The translations under genes were made by a program, and so were the position numbers. A model generated the notes under the pieces. The model was not told the DNA's origin, searched no databases, and saw only the letters and a list, made by a program, of their open reading frames with translations. Of a DNA stretch of 64,000 nt, positions 9,228-17,844 are shown in pieces (the first letter of the stretch is position 1; every line of letters begins with the position of its first letter). Source of the stretch: Pirellulaceae bacterium (GTDB lineage Bacteria > Planctomycetota > Planctomycetia > Pirellulales > Pirellulaceae); the NCBI GenBank assembly GCA_026004775.1, contig BPJU01000022.1:35719-99718 (forward strand). Reading direction: 5' to 3'.

Positions 9228-11411
9228 ATGGAAGTCCGACTGCCAGACGGATCGGTGATAGAGGTGCCCGATGATGCGACGGCTTGGGACGTTGCCGAAC
9301 GTCTCGGAGGGCGGTGGAAGGCCACAGTAGTGGCAGCGGAGGTCGCCGGCTCGGTGGTCGATGCGACTCGGCCGCTTGCCGAGTGTACGCCGCTTCGTCC
9401 GGTGCCGCTTCGTTTGTTGACCGAACGAGACCCGGAGAGTTTAGCGGTGCTGCGCCATTCGTGTGCCCACGTCATGGCACGCGCCGTGATGCGGCTCTTC
9501 CCGGATGTGTCGCTGGCGTTCGGTCCCACCACGGGCCAAGGGTTCTACTACGATTTCGATCTGCCCCAAAAGATCCGCGAGGAGGATTTTCCTCGGATCG
9601 AAGAAGAAATGGCTCGGATCATCGCTGCCGACGAGCCTTTTGAACGGCTGACGTTGCCGCGCGACGAGGCCATTGCCTTGTGCGAACAACTCCGCCAGCC
9701 CCTGAAGGTGGAACATATCCGGACCGGGTTGGCCGACCATGCGGAACTTGGTTTTTATCGCCAGGGGGAGTTCATCGATCTTTGCCGTGGGCCGCACATA
9801 CCGAGTGCCGGCCGCATCAAAGCTTTCAAGCTGCTCTCGGTGGCCGGTGCCTATTGGAAGGGCGACGCCCGGAACCGGCAGTTGCAACGATTGTACGGTA
9901 CTGCCTGGTTTCAGCGCAAGGATTTGGAAGCCTATCTCAAACAGCTTGAAGAAGCGCAGCGCCGCGACCATCGCGTACTGGGACGGCAATTGGGGCTGTT
10001 TCATATCGAGCCGGATCGAGTCGGCCAGGGGCTCTGTCTGTGGTTGCCCAAAGGGGCGACCGTGCGGATGGTGCTTGAGGAATTCTTGCGCAAAGAGATG
10101 CTGCGGCGCGGTTACCAGCCGGTCTACACGCCGCACGTGGCACGGGTGGAGATTTATCAGACGAGCGGCCACTTTCCTTATTATCGGGACGCGCAATTTG
10201 CGCCCATCTTTCAAGCCGAAGCCGGGCAGTTGGTCGACAGTTGGATCCAGCGTCTGGAGCAGCAGGCGCTCGATCCGGATAACGAACGGCGCCTGCTGGA
10301 AGCGGCTCGCCTGCTGGGCGCCTCGCTGGACACGTATGACGTGCACGCTCCGGTAGCCGAAAAGCTCAAGCAACTCCGCGATTGGGAGCGGCGGCAGGAA
10401 CGCTATCTTCTGAAACCGATGAACTGCCCGCACCACATCGAGATCTACCGGTCAGCACCGCGGAGTTATCGCGACCTGCCGTTGCGGCTTTTTGAATTCG
10501 GCACCGTCTACCGCCATGAGCAGTCGGGTGAACTGAACGGGATGCTTCGGGTGCGAGGGTTGACGCAGGATGATGCGCATATCTTCTGTACGGCCGAGCA
10601 GGTGGAGGAAGAATTCCGTGCCACCTTGGACCTGACACGTTTCGTGTTGGGAAGTGTCGGTCTGCACGATTATCGGGTGCAATTGTCCCTGCGTGACCCG
10701 ACGAGCGACAAGTATGTCGGTAGTCCTGAGAATTGGCAGCGAGCCGAAGCGGCTCTCCGCAAGGTGCTGGAAGATTCGGGGCTTGCCTTCGTCGAGCGCC
10801 GGGGTGAGGCGGCGTTCTACGGTCCCAAAGCCGATTTCATGGTGCGCGACTGCATCGGCCGGCAATGGCAATTGGGTACCGTGCAGTTGGACTACAATCT
10901 TCCAGAAAGGTTCCAGCTCGAATACATCGGACCGGACAATCGCCCGCATCGACCGGTGATGATCCATCGAGCGCCGTTCGGGTCGCTGGAGCGCTTCGTG
11001 GGCATGCTGATCGAACATTTTGCCGGAGCCTTCCCGTTGTGGTTGGCGCCGGAGCAGGTGCGGGTGTTGCCGTTGAGCGAAAAGTCCAATGACTATGCGC
11101 TTCAGGTTCGCGAACGCTTGCGAGACGCTGGTTTCCGAGTGGGGATCGACCTGAGAAACGCCAAGGTCCAAGCCAAAATCCGCGATGCGCAACTGGAGTT
11201 GATTCCGTACATGTTTGTAGTGGGCCCGCGCGAAGCGGAAGTTGGGGCCGTGGCGGTTCGCGACCGCCTGGAAGGTGACCTGGGGGCCGTTCCGCTGGGT
11301 GAAGCGATCGAGCGGCTCCGCCGGGAGGTCGACGAACGACGCGTCCGCCAGACCATACAGCCGATCGCCTCCCAGTGGGAGGATGGCCAGGCACCCGCCC
11401 ACGAGTATTAA
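9228..11411 (+). CDS. thrS: Threonyl-tRNA synthetase
   Basis: Class II synthetase charging tRNA-Thr. The 727-residue product has a TGS domain (about 1-62), the second additional editing domain with the [11 protein letters not shown] motif near residue 76, a catalytic core with MNCPHH near residue 398 (zinc Cys), [16 protein letters not shown] motif 2, [13 protein letters not shown] and motif 3 ([13 protein letters not shown]), then the anticodon-binding domain. Compared with the E. coli enzyme, residues about 325-390 are an extra helical insertion between the YRDAQF segment and the MNCP motif, which I believe is shared by planctomycete enzymes. Start at 9228 follows AGGAG; the upstream in-frame start at 9189 adds 13 residues outside the TGS fold. 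No T-box leader was recognised. Confidence 0.97.
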   Translation: MEVRLPDGSVIEVPDDATAWDVAERLGGRWKATVVAAEVAGSVVDATRPLAECTPLRPVPLRLLTERDPESLAVLRHSCAHVMARAVMRLFPDVSLAFGPTTGQGFYYDFDLPQKIREEDFPRIEEEMARIIAADEPFERLTLPRDEAIALCEQLRQPLKVEHIRTGLADHAELGFYRQGEFIDLCRGPHIPSAGRIKAFKLLSVAGAYWKGDARNRQLQRLYGTAWFQRKDLEAYLKQLEEAQRRDHRVLGRQLGLFHIEPDRVGQGLCLWLPKGATVRMVLEEFLRKEMLRRGYQPVYTPHVARVEIYQTSGHFPYYRDAQFAPIFQAEAGQLVDSWIQRLEQQALDPDNERRLLEAARLLGASLDTYDVHAPVAEKLKQLRDWERRQERYLLKPMNCPHHIEIYRSAPRSYRDLPLRLFEFGTVYRHEQSGELNGMLRVRGLTQDDAHIFCTAEQVEEEFRATLDLTRFVLGSVGLHDYRVQLSLRDPTSDKYVGSPENWQRAEAALRKVLEDSGLAFVERRGEAAFYGPKADFMVRDCIGRQWQLGTVQLDYNLPERFQLEYIGPDNRPHRPVMIHRAPFGSLERFVGMLIEHFAGAFPLWLAPEQVRVLPLSEKSNDYALQVRERLRDAGFRVGIDLRNAKVQAKIRDAQLELIPYMFVVGPREAEVGAVAVRDRLEGDLGAVPLGEAIERLRREVDERRVRQTIQPIASQWEDGQAPAHEY

Positions 11412-11575
11412 TGGTCGCGCTTTACGCCACCAGGGGGCTGCACGGATGGGAACCTGGGGCCTCGGCAACCAGCCCTGCCTCGGTACGGTGCTTTACGCCA
11501 TGAAGCTGTGCAGTTAGCATAAGACGCTATGGCTCTGGCACAGAGCTGCGTACTCGGTAAACTGCGGCGGATACC

Positions 11576-11941
11576 ATGCGGAAACGCGCCATCACGACAC
11601 CATTCGTTTGGCTGCTGTTAGGTTGTTTTATTTGGGCGTCCATGGGACTGGGGCGTGTTCCCCTGTCGCACTTCCTGCTGTTGTCCGGTCTGTGCATTCC
11701 GGAACAGCTTCCTGCGGGCTCTCCGTGCGAGTCTGCGGCCGAGGTCGCTCAGCCGTCCGATCTGTCATGTTTTCGCGAGTGGGTTTGTTTGCGCGGACGC
11801 CGCTCGCTCATCGCCTGTCACGCAGGCCATATGGCGGACGTGCGCTGCTTCCCAAGTGCGCCGGAAGATCGCTTCTGCCCATTTGCTGCCGTTGCGGATC
11901 GGTCACCTTTTCGGCAGAGACTGCGCCCGTTGCGTTGCTAA
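11576..11941 (+). CDS. Hypothetical small exported Cys-rich protein
   Basis: A 121-residue frame that I do not recognise. It begins with a basic segment and a hydrophobic stretch (FVWLLLGCFIWASMGLG) that would serve as a signal peptide or membrane anchor, followed by a Cys-rich tail with about eight cysteines. The ribosome site is weak (CGGCGG upstream). Two other frames are open over the same bases, so this could be a chance frame in GC-rich DNA. It lies between thrS and the carbonic anhydrase gene. Confidence 0.35.
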   Translation: MRKRAITTPFVWLLLGCFIWASMGLGRVPLSHFLLLSGLCIPEQLPAGSPCESAAEVAQPSDLSCFREWVCLRGRRSLIACHAGHMADVRCFPSAPEDRFCPFAAVADRSPFRQRLRPLRC

Positions 11942-12288
11942 TCGTCCCGTGCCGCCCCGCGCGGGCAGGCACCCAGGGCCCCAGAGCAGCTGTTGGCTGC
12001 GGCAGGTGAACCTGCATCCCGAGAGCTTGTCACTCGGAGTGACGTGAGGTGGCTACAAGAGATTGCGTCGGTTTGGGATGATGATCCTGAGGGCAATCCG
12101 TTAGCCGGCTGATAGCCGTTTTTTGCGGTGTGCATCGCAAGCAGCATTGACATTATCCTCGCCTTGGGTTCCTGCCGCACAGGGGGAGGGCACCCGGTGG
12201 TGAAGATGATTCTCAGGCGATCGGACTACAGGCGCGGATAGTAGCAGCGGCCGGGATGGGTGTTTCTTGGGAAAAGAAGGAGAAAGGC
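11942..12288. other. Intergenic region upstream of carbonic anhydrase
   Basis: 347 bases without a supported gene. A perfect TTGACA occurs at 12147-12152 but has no good -10 box at 16-18 bases. No terminator, riboswitch or repeat was recognised. Confidence 0.4.
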
Positions 12289-12927
12289 ATGCAAAAACTG
12301 ATAGAAGGGTTGCACCACTTTCGAACCGAAGTATTCAGTTCACGGCGCGAATTGTTTGAACGGCTGGCACAAGGTCAAAAGCCGTTGGCTTGTTTCATTA
12401 CCTGTTCCGACTCACGTATCAACCCGAACCTGATTACCAACACAGAACCCGGGGAGCTCTTTATTGTCCGCAACGCTGGGAATCTGGTGCCACCTCACGG
12501 GACGGCGAACAACGGCGAGGCGGCGGCGGTGGAATTTGCGGTGGTCGGGCTGGGTGTCAAAGACATCATCGTGTGCGGCCATTCCCACTGTGGCGCGATG
12601 AACGGCCTGCTGCACCCGGAAAAACTCGGCGAGATGCCTTCGGTGCGCGAGTGGCTCAAGCATGCCGAAGCGACCGGCCGTATCATCCGCGAGAATTACC
12701 AGCACCTGGAAGGCAATGCCCTGCTGACGGCGACGGCCGAAGAGAATGTGCTGGTGCAACTGGAACACCTGCGCACGTTGCCGGCTGTAGCGGCACGGCT
12801 CGCCCGCGGTGAACTGAAGCTCCACGCCTGGATGTACAAGATCGAAACCGGCGAGGTGTTCGAATACGACGCCGCGCAAAAGCAGTATGTGTTGTGCGGA
12901 GCTTCCTGCACCCCGGCCGTTTCGTAG
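12289..12927 (+). CDS. Beta-class carbonic anhydrase
   Basis: Interconverts CO2 and bicarbonate using zinc. The 212-residue product carries the family motifs CSDSRI (zinc Cys and the Asp/Arg dyad), [10 protein letters not shown], and GHSHCGAM with the zinc His and Cys. Start at 12289 follows AAGGAG with ideal spacing; an in-frame start at 12256 would add 11 residues. The end is 83 bases from the SulP transporter on the same strand, so the two are probably one operon: the transporter would bring in bicarbonate and this enzyme would equilibrate it with CO2 in the cytoplasm. Confidence 0.95.
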   Translation: MQKLIEGLHHFRTEVFSSRRELFERLAQGQKPLACFITCSDSRINPNLITNTEPGELFIVRNAGNLVPPHGTANNGEAAAVEFAVVGLGVKDIIVCGHSHCGAMNGLLHPEKLGEMPSVREWLKHAEATGRIIRENYQHLEGNALLTATAEENVLVQLEHLRTLPAVAARLARGELKLHAWMYKIETGEVFEYDAAQKQYVLCGASCTPAVS

Positions 12928-13010
12928 CTCGGCGAATAACGTCTGGGAGTCGGTAGGACTCGCCCGTTTTCGGCCTTATTTCGGAGCCAAGGGTTTTCAG
13001 GAGAAGTCGT

Positions 13011-14648
13011 ATGATGAGGCTGCGCGATTGGACCGAAGAGTGGCGAGAAATGGGGCGGCACTGGAAAGAGGATCTGCTGGCGTCCGTGGTCGTTTTCCTG
13101 GTGGCCTTGCCTCTGTGTATGGGCATTGCCATCGCTTCAGGCGTGCCGATGGACAAGGCTGCCTCCGTCGGAATCATCACGGGCATCATCGGCGGCATCG
13201 TGGTAGGAACCTTGTCCGGCTGCCCGTTGCAAGTCAGCGGGCCGGCGGCCGGCTTAGCCGTCTTCGTAGGGCAACTGATTCAGGACTTCGGCTATCAACA
13301 CCTGGGGCTCATCGTGATGCTGGGTGGACTGCTTCAGATCACGGCTGCCATTTTTCACGTCGGCCAGTGGTTCCGCGCGGTTTCGCCGGCAGTCATCGAA
13401 GGGATGCTCGCCGGCATCGGATTGCTGATTTTCGCATCGCAGTTCCATGTAATGGTCGACGATAAACCTCCTGGAACGGGTCGCGAGTTCGGAGGCATCA
13501 TCAACCTGGTGACCATTCCCGGAGCGGTGTGGAAGGGGCTTGCCGAGCCGCCTCATCGGCCCGCAGCCTTGCTGGGAGTAGTGACGATCGTGGCGATCAT
13601 CGCCTGGACCTCGTCCCGCCCCCAACGACTTGCCTTCTTCCCTGCACCCCTGTTCGGTGTGTTGGTAACGACGACCTTGGCCGCCGTCTTTTCACCGGCA
13701 GTCCAGTACATCCAGGTACCGGACAACCTATGGAGTGCCGTGCAGTTGCCGCTGGCTGCCATGCGTGAAGAACAGACCCATTTGCTGGAAGGCCCCAGCC
13801 TTATCGAAAACATCGGGCCGTTGCTGCTGGCCGCCTTGGGGCTGGCGTTCATTGCCAGCGCCGAATCTTTGCTGACAGCGACCGCCGTCGACGCAATGCA
13901 ACAGCGCACGCCGCGTACCAAGTATGATCGCGAACTGGCCGCCCAGGGCACCGGTAACCTGATTTGCGGCCTCCTGGGTGTGTTGCCGATTACGGGAGTG
14001 ATCGTCCGCAGTAGCGCGAATGTGATAGCAGGTGCCCACACGCGTTTGAGTACCATCCTGCATGGGATTTGGTTGCTCGTGTTCGCCATGCTCCTTCCCA
14101 ACGTGTTACGTATGATACCCGTCTCCTGCCTGGCGGCCGTCCTGGTCTATACCGGCTGGCGATTAATGAATCCGAAAACGGTCCGCCGATTGCTGGAATT
14201 CGGCGCAGGTGAAGTGCTCGTCTACGGCGTCACGCTGTGTACCGTGGTGGTGGTCGATCTCTTGACGGGTATCGTGGTCGGGTTGGCCGTGGCCATCGGC
14301 CGGTTGCTCCACAGCCTGGCCTGGTTGGACGTACGGGTCGAGATTTCTGCGGACAGGCGGCGAGCCGAATTGCACCTGGCCGGTACGGCTACGTTCATCC
14401 GCGTGCCCAAGCTGGCCGCAGCGCTGGAGAAAGTCCCGGAAAATGCCGAGTTGCACGTGCATGTCGACAAACTGACCTATATCGACCATGCCTGTCTGGA
14501 TCTGTTGATGAACTGGGAAAAACAGCACAAGGCACGAGGAGGCCACTTGCATTTCGATCTGGACGAACTGCACAGCCGTGTGGTTTCCCGCAACCAACAA
14601 AATCGCATTTCCACGCCCGCTTCGCAATCAACTGAGAAATCGAAGTGA
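13011..14648 (+). CDS. SulP-family anion (probably bicarbonate) transporter with STAS domain
   Basis: A 545-residue inner-membrane protein. The transmembrane part (about residues 25-415) has the SulP motifs VVFLVALPLCMGIAIASG, GIITGIIGGIVVGTLSG and SGPAAGLAVFV. The C-terminal cytoplasmic STAS-like domain (about 440-530) includes THIDHACLD-like sequence (KLTYIDHACLDLLMNWE). AGGAG lies upstream of the ATG. SulP members move sulfate, bicarbonate or other anions; the carbonic anhydrase immediately upstream favours bicarbonate, as in known CA-SulP pairs and fusions. Sulfate cannot be excluded from sequence alone. Confidence 0.92.
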   Translation: MMRLRDWTEEWREMGRHWKEDLLASVVVFLVALPLCMGIAIASGVPMDKAASVGIITGIIGGIVVGTLSGCPLQVSGPAAGLAVFVGQLIQDFGYQHLGLIVMLGGLLQITAAIFHVGQWFRAVSPAVIEGMLAGIGLLIFASQFHVMVDDKPPGTGREFGGIINLVTIPGAVWKGLAEPPHRPAALLGVVTIVAIIAWTSSRPQRLAFFPAPLFGVLVTTTLAAVFSPAVQYIQVPDNLWSAVQLPLAAMREEQTHLLEGPSLIENIGPLLLAALGLAFIASAESLLTATAVDAMQQRTPRTKYDRELAAQGTGNLICGLLGVLPITGVIVRSSANVIAGAHTRLSTILHGIWLLVFAMLLPNVLRMIPVSCLAAVLVYTGWRLMNPKTVRRLLEFGAGEVLVYGVTLCTVVVVDLLTGIVVGLAVAIGRLLHSLAWLDVRVEISADRRRAELHLAGTATFIRVPKLAAALEKVPENAELHVHVDKLTYIDHACLDLLMNWEKQHKARGGHLHFDLDELHSRVVSRNQQNRISTPASQSTEKSK

Positions 14649-14863
14649 GCGTCGGCTGACTCCCGAGGCAATCGTGTGGCAGTCCCGGCAAGATACCCTT
14701 CGCCATCCCTGGCTGGGGGCGGCCGCCATGACTTGCCGCCACAAGAACCGCGACGCCAAATCTCCCGTACCTGCCGCCAGCCGAAGGCGCAAGCGTTCCA
14801 CGTCGCCATTTCCGGAGCGGTGCCGCCGGCGATGCTCGGCCCCCTGTCCTTCCGGTCGGCCGG

Positions 14864-15706
14864 TTATCGATTCGCTGGGACGAGCCGAATATGATACAGT
14901 CGCGGCCAGTTTTTCCCGGTAACCAATAACCGATCGTTTTCTTGATCGTAAGCAATTCCGTTCAATACCTCCTCACTGTCAATCGACAACCCTCCCGGCC
15001 GCAGCCCTCGCAGATCGATCCTTCCCACAACGCGCCCATTGTGCGGGTCGATCTGCACGAGGTAATCTTCCTTCCAAACGTTGGCATATATGAGGCCCTT
15101 GACGAACTCCAGCTCGTTCAAATTCCGCACGCGGCGCCCGTTTTCGGTGACAGCCACGCGGCGTACTACGCGAAACGTATCCGGATCCAAGAACCGCAAT
15201 ACCGACGTGCCATCGCTCATGATCAGCCACTTTCCGTCGGTGGTCAGCCCCCAACCCTCGCCCGAATAGCGGAATGTCCGCCCTGTGGGGGTGAGCGTGC
15301 GCTTGTCGTAAACAAAGCAAACATTCTCGCGCCATGTCAGTTGATAGATTCGATCCTGATAAACCGCAATTCCTTCCCCAAAATATTCGGGCGCCAGCGC
15401 AATGGATTGTAACACTTCTCCGGTTTCCAATCGCACGCGCCGCAATTCCGAACGGCCATATTGACCGGTGCCTTCCAGGAGTTCCCCATCCGCATATACC
15501 AATCCCTGGCAATAGGCCCGCGAATCGTGGGGATACTGCTGGAGAACCTCGTAAGTATAGAGTGCCGGTTGCGATGAACGTATTTGGTAGGCAAGAAAGA
15601 TTCCGCCGGCACTGAGCAATCCTACCACGGCAACCGCCATTATCATAATCCGTCGACGGGGCAGCCATGCCGGCCATGTCATCGCCATGTTTGCCTTTAT
15701 CAACAT
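14864..15706 (-). CDS. Glutaminyl-peptide cyclotransferase (beta-propeller type)
   Basis: A 280-residue protein with an N-terminal membrane anchor or signal segment (about residues 20-42) and a five-bladed propeller of the plant/bacterial glutamine cyclotransferase family: YPHDSRAYCQGLVYADGELLEGTGQYG at the start of the fold, then GEGIAVYQDRIYQLTW, GEGWGLTTDGKWLIMSDGT, NELEFVKGLIYANVW and LNGIAYDQENDRLLVTGK. It forms N-terminal pyroglutamate on exported peptides. An AAAGG site precedes the ATG at 15706. It ends 21 bases after the start of the region behind the downstream thiamine-enzyme stop codon, so the two minus-strand genes are close neighbours but no functional link is evident. Confidence 0.92.
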   Translation of the reverse strand: MLIKANMAMTWPAWLPRRRIMIMAVAVVGLLSAGGIFLAYQIRSSQPALYTYEVLQQYPHDSRAYCQGLVYADGELLEGTGQYGRSELRRVRLETGEVLQSIALAPEYFGEGIAVYQDRIYQLTWRENVCFVYDKRTLTPTGRTFRYSGEGWGLTTDGKWLIMSDGTSVLRFLDPDTFRVVRRVAVTENGRRVRNLNELEFVKGLIYANVWKEDYLVQIDPHNGRVVGRIDLRGLRPGGLSIDSEEVLNGIAYDQENDRLLVTGKNWPRLYHIRLVPANR

Positions 15707-15727
15707 ATTTGCCTTTGCAAATATTCG

Positions 15728-17422
15728 TTATCCGTATTCCAGGCGTGGCGGCGTGTGACGGCTGATCGGCACGTCGATCAGCCATGGTTGGGGATCGTCC
15801 CACGAGCGGCGTAAGGTTTCGATCAATTCATCCGGCTCTCCGATCCGGCACGCCCGCACACCCAGCGACTGAGCCAGGGCGACCATGTCGATGGCCGGCG
15901 GCTCCAGATCCATCCCCACGAAACGACCCGCCACAGCCTGGGGCAGTCCGGCGTGGCGTGCGCCGATCTTGAGAATCTGATATTGAGCATTGTTACAAAT
16001 AATGATCTTCACGGGCAGTCGATAATGTGCGGCACTCCACAGTCCGACGATCCCATAGAGGGCGGCACCTTCACCCAGCACGGCCAACACGGGCCGATCC
16101 GGCCAGGCCAGTTGCACGCCCACAGCACAGCCCAGGCCCCATCCGAGCGCCCAACCCCGGTGCCCAAAGTAGCCGCTGGTGTTGCGAAGCGCCCCCAGGC
16201 GTTCCAGCGTCGTATTGGTCGTCGTTACCGCTTCCTCGATGACCGCCACGTCTTTGGGCAGGGCGTGAGCCAATGCGCCCATCAACACTTGCGGTGCCAT
16301 AGGCCGATCCGACCACCGCTGGCGGATCTGCTGTTCCAGCTTGTAGCGCGCCTCGCCATGCAGGCGACTCCAGTAGGCAACGCGCTGCTGGGCCGCCCGC
16401 CGCTCCTCGTCCGTCAAGGCCTGATCCAAACTTTGAGCCAACTCCTCCAATCCCACACGCGTGTGTCCCCAGATGGCTACCTCCGCCGGATAATTCTTGT
16501 TCAACTGCCAAGGGTCTTCATCCAAATGAATGAGTCGGATGTGTTCGGGAATGGCACGAGCCGGTTCGTGGTAGACGTATTGCCGCAACAGGTCCATACC
16601 GGTGACAAGTACCACGTCGAATGGAGCCAGTTTCTGACGCACTTCCGGAGACCAAAGCGGCAATCCCTGGCCATTGAGTGGATGGTCGGCGGGGAACGCC
16701 AGGCGGCCATGAGTCGTACCGGACTCGCTGTAGACCGGAGCCCCCCACAGCTCGGCCAGCCGCACCAGAGCTTCGATGGCTCCCATCTCCGTAACACGAC
16801 TGCCGGCGAGAATGGCCGGCTGCCGCGCTTCGCGCATCAGGCGTACGGCTGTTGCTACGGCCTGGGCCGGCGGCCGAATGAGCGGGTTGGGAATCGGCAC
16901 CGCCACAAGTTCGGTGTTCGATATGGTTTCCCGCTGGAGATCCACTGGCAAAGAAAGGAACACCGGACCGCGTGGTGGGGTCAGGGCGCACTGGATGGCA
17001 CGGCGCACGGCCACCGGCAAATCGTCTGCCCGCTGGACTTCATAACTCCATTTGGTCCATGGGCCCGCCACGTCCGTCATCCGGCCGGCCAGTATCGGCT
17101 CTTCCAACAGCAGCCGGCGGTCCTGCTGCCCTGCGGTCACCAGCAACGGCGTCCCTTCCCGGTAGGCATTGTAGAGCATTCCCATCGCATTGCCCAACCC
17201 GCAACAGGCGTGCAGGTTCACCACGCCGAGCTGACCTGAGGCCATGGCGTATCCGTCGGCCATGGCCATCACCGGGACTTCTTGTAGACCAAGGATATAC
17301 TGGAAGCGGCCGTCGGCTGCCAGAGCATCGTTCAGCGGCAGTTCGGTCGTGCCGGGGTTGCCAAAGATGTAGCGTACCGACACCTGGGCCAGCAATTCCA
17401 AAAATGCCTCAATCGCCGTCAT
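15728..17422 (-). CDS. Thiamine-diphosphate enzyme, benzoylformate-decarboxylase-like
   Basis: A 564-residue ThDP-dependent enzyme with the three usual domains. The N-terminal domain has FGNPGTTELPL and GLQEVPVMAMADGYA (with the cofactor-activating Glu) and NLHACCGLGNAMG, where the His matches the active-site His of benzoylformate decarboxylases. The C-terminal cofactor domain has LGEGAALYGIVGLWSAAHY and NNAQYQIL, a GDG-NN motif variant with Glu for Asp. Probable reaction: decarboxylation of a 2-oxo acid; acetolactate-synthase-type chemistry is less likely. Start at 17422; an upstream in-frame start at 17494 would add 24 residues. Substrate unknown. Confidence 0.88.
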   Translation of the reverse strand: MTAIEAFLELLAQVSVRYIFGNPGTTELPLNDALAADGRFQYILGLQEVPVMAMADGYAMASGQLGVVNLHACCGLGNAMGMLYNAYREGTPLLVTAGQQDRRLLLEEPILAGRMTDVAGPWTKWSYEVQRADDLPVAVRRAIQCALTPPRGPVFLSLPVDLQRETISNTELVAVPIPNPLIRPPAQAVATAVRLMREARQPAILAGSRVTEMGAIEALVRLAELWGAPVYSESGTTHGRLAFPADHPLNGQGLPLWSPEVRQKLAPFDVVLVTGMDLLRQYVYHEPARAIPEHIRLIHLDEDPWQLNKNYPAEVAIWGHTRVGLEELAQSLDQALTDEERRAAQQRVAYWSRLHGEARYKLEQQIRQRWSDRPMAPQVLMGALAHALPKDVAVIEEAVTTTNTTLERLGALRNTSGYFGHRGWALGWGLGCAVGVQLAWPDRPVLAVLGEGAALYGIVGLWSAAHYRLPVKIIICNNAQYQILKIGARHAGLPQAVAGRFVGMDLEPPAIDMVALAQSLGVRACRIGEPDELIETLRRSWDDPQPWLIDVPISRHTPPRLEYG

Positions 17423-17844
17423 CAACCGACGATCCCCCAATGGTTCAGCCGCCCGCTCACCGAAGTAACCGCACGACGGCAAAGGAACATCCAAAATCGC
17501 GATCCCATCGAGTTATCTTGGCGCTCCCAGTGTATCGGAACAGTTACTTGACGTCATCCCTCGCGGCGTTGGCCAGCATGGTGTCTTGGCTGGTGAAGTG
17601 GTGAAGACGAGGCCGCACCAAGGGCAATGCCCCACCAGCCGGCGCCGGTTCACGAAGGATGGCCCGCGCGCAGCGGGGTCGAAAGAGTCCAGGTAGCGGG
17701 CGTTTGACGGACGCCTGCAGCGTGGTTATCGTAAACCAAGGTTTATTCCCTCCACAACCACACTGAACGTGGCGGGCGGCGCTGTGCTTGAAGCTGTCCG
17801 GCCCCTGGCTGCCGCCCCACAGCCGACAGTAAGGAGAGCGCGGT
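17423..17844. other. Divergent intergenic region
   Basis: 422 bases between the ThDP enzyme and the PVC heme protein, which diverge. It contains a good plus-strand promoter candidate at 17704-17732. No gene or repeat was recognised. Confidence 0.5.
17704..17732 (+). promoter_or_regulatory. Candidate sigma-70 promoter of the PVC heme protein gene
   Basis: TTGACG, 17 bases, TATCGT; five of six and four of six consensus positions. It lies about 113 bases upstream of the ATG at 17845, in the right orientation. Confidence 0.5.

Noticed and set aside
9441..11468. Two minus-strand frames of over 330 codons opposite thrS
   Set aside because: They are antisense shadows of a fully conserved threonyl-tRNA synthetase.
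12147..12152. Perfect TTGACA upstream of the carbonic anhydrase gene
   Set aside because: No acceptable -10 box at 16-18 bases, so no promoter is called.
15953..17239. 428-codon plus-strand frame opposite the ThDP enzyme
   Set aside because: Antisense shadow; composition rich in His, Gln and Arg, no domain.
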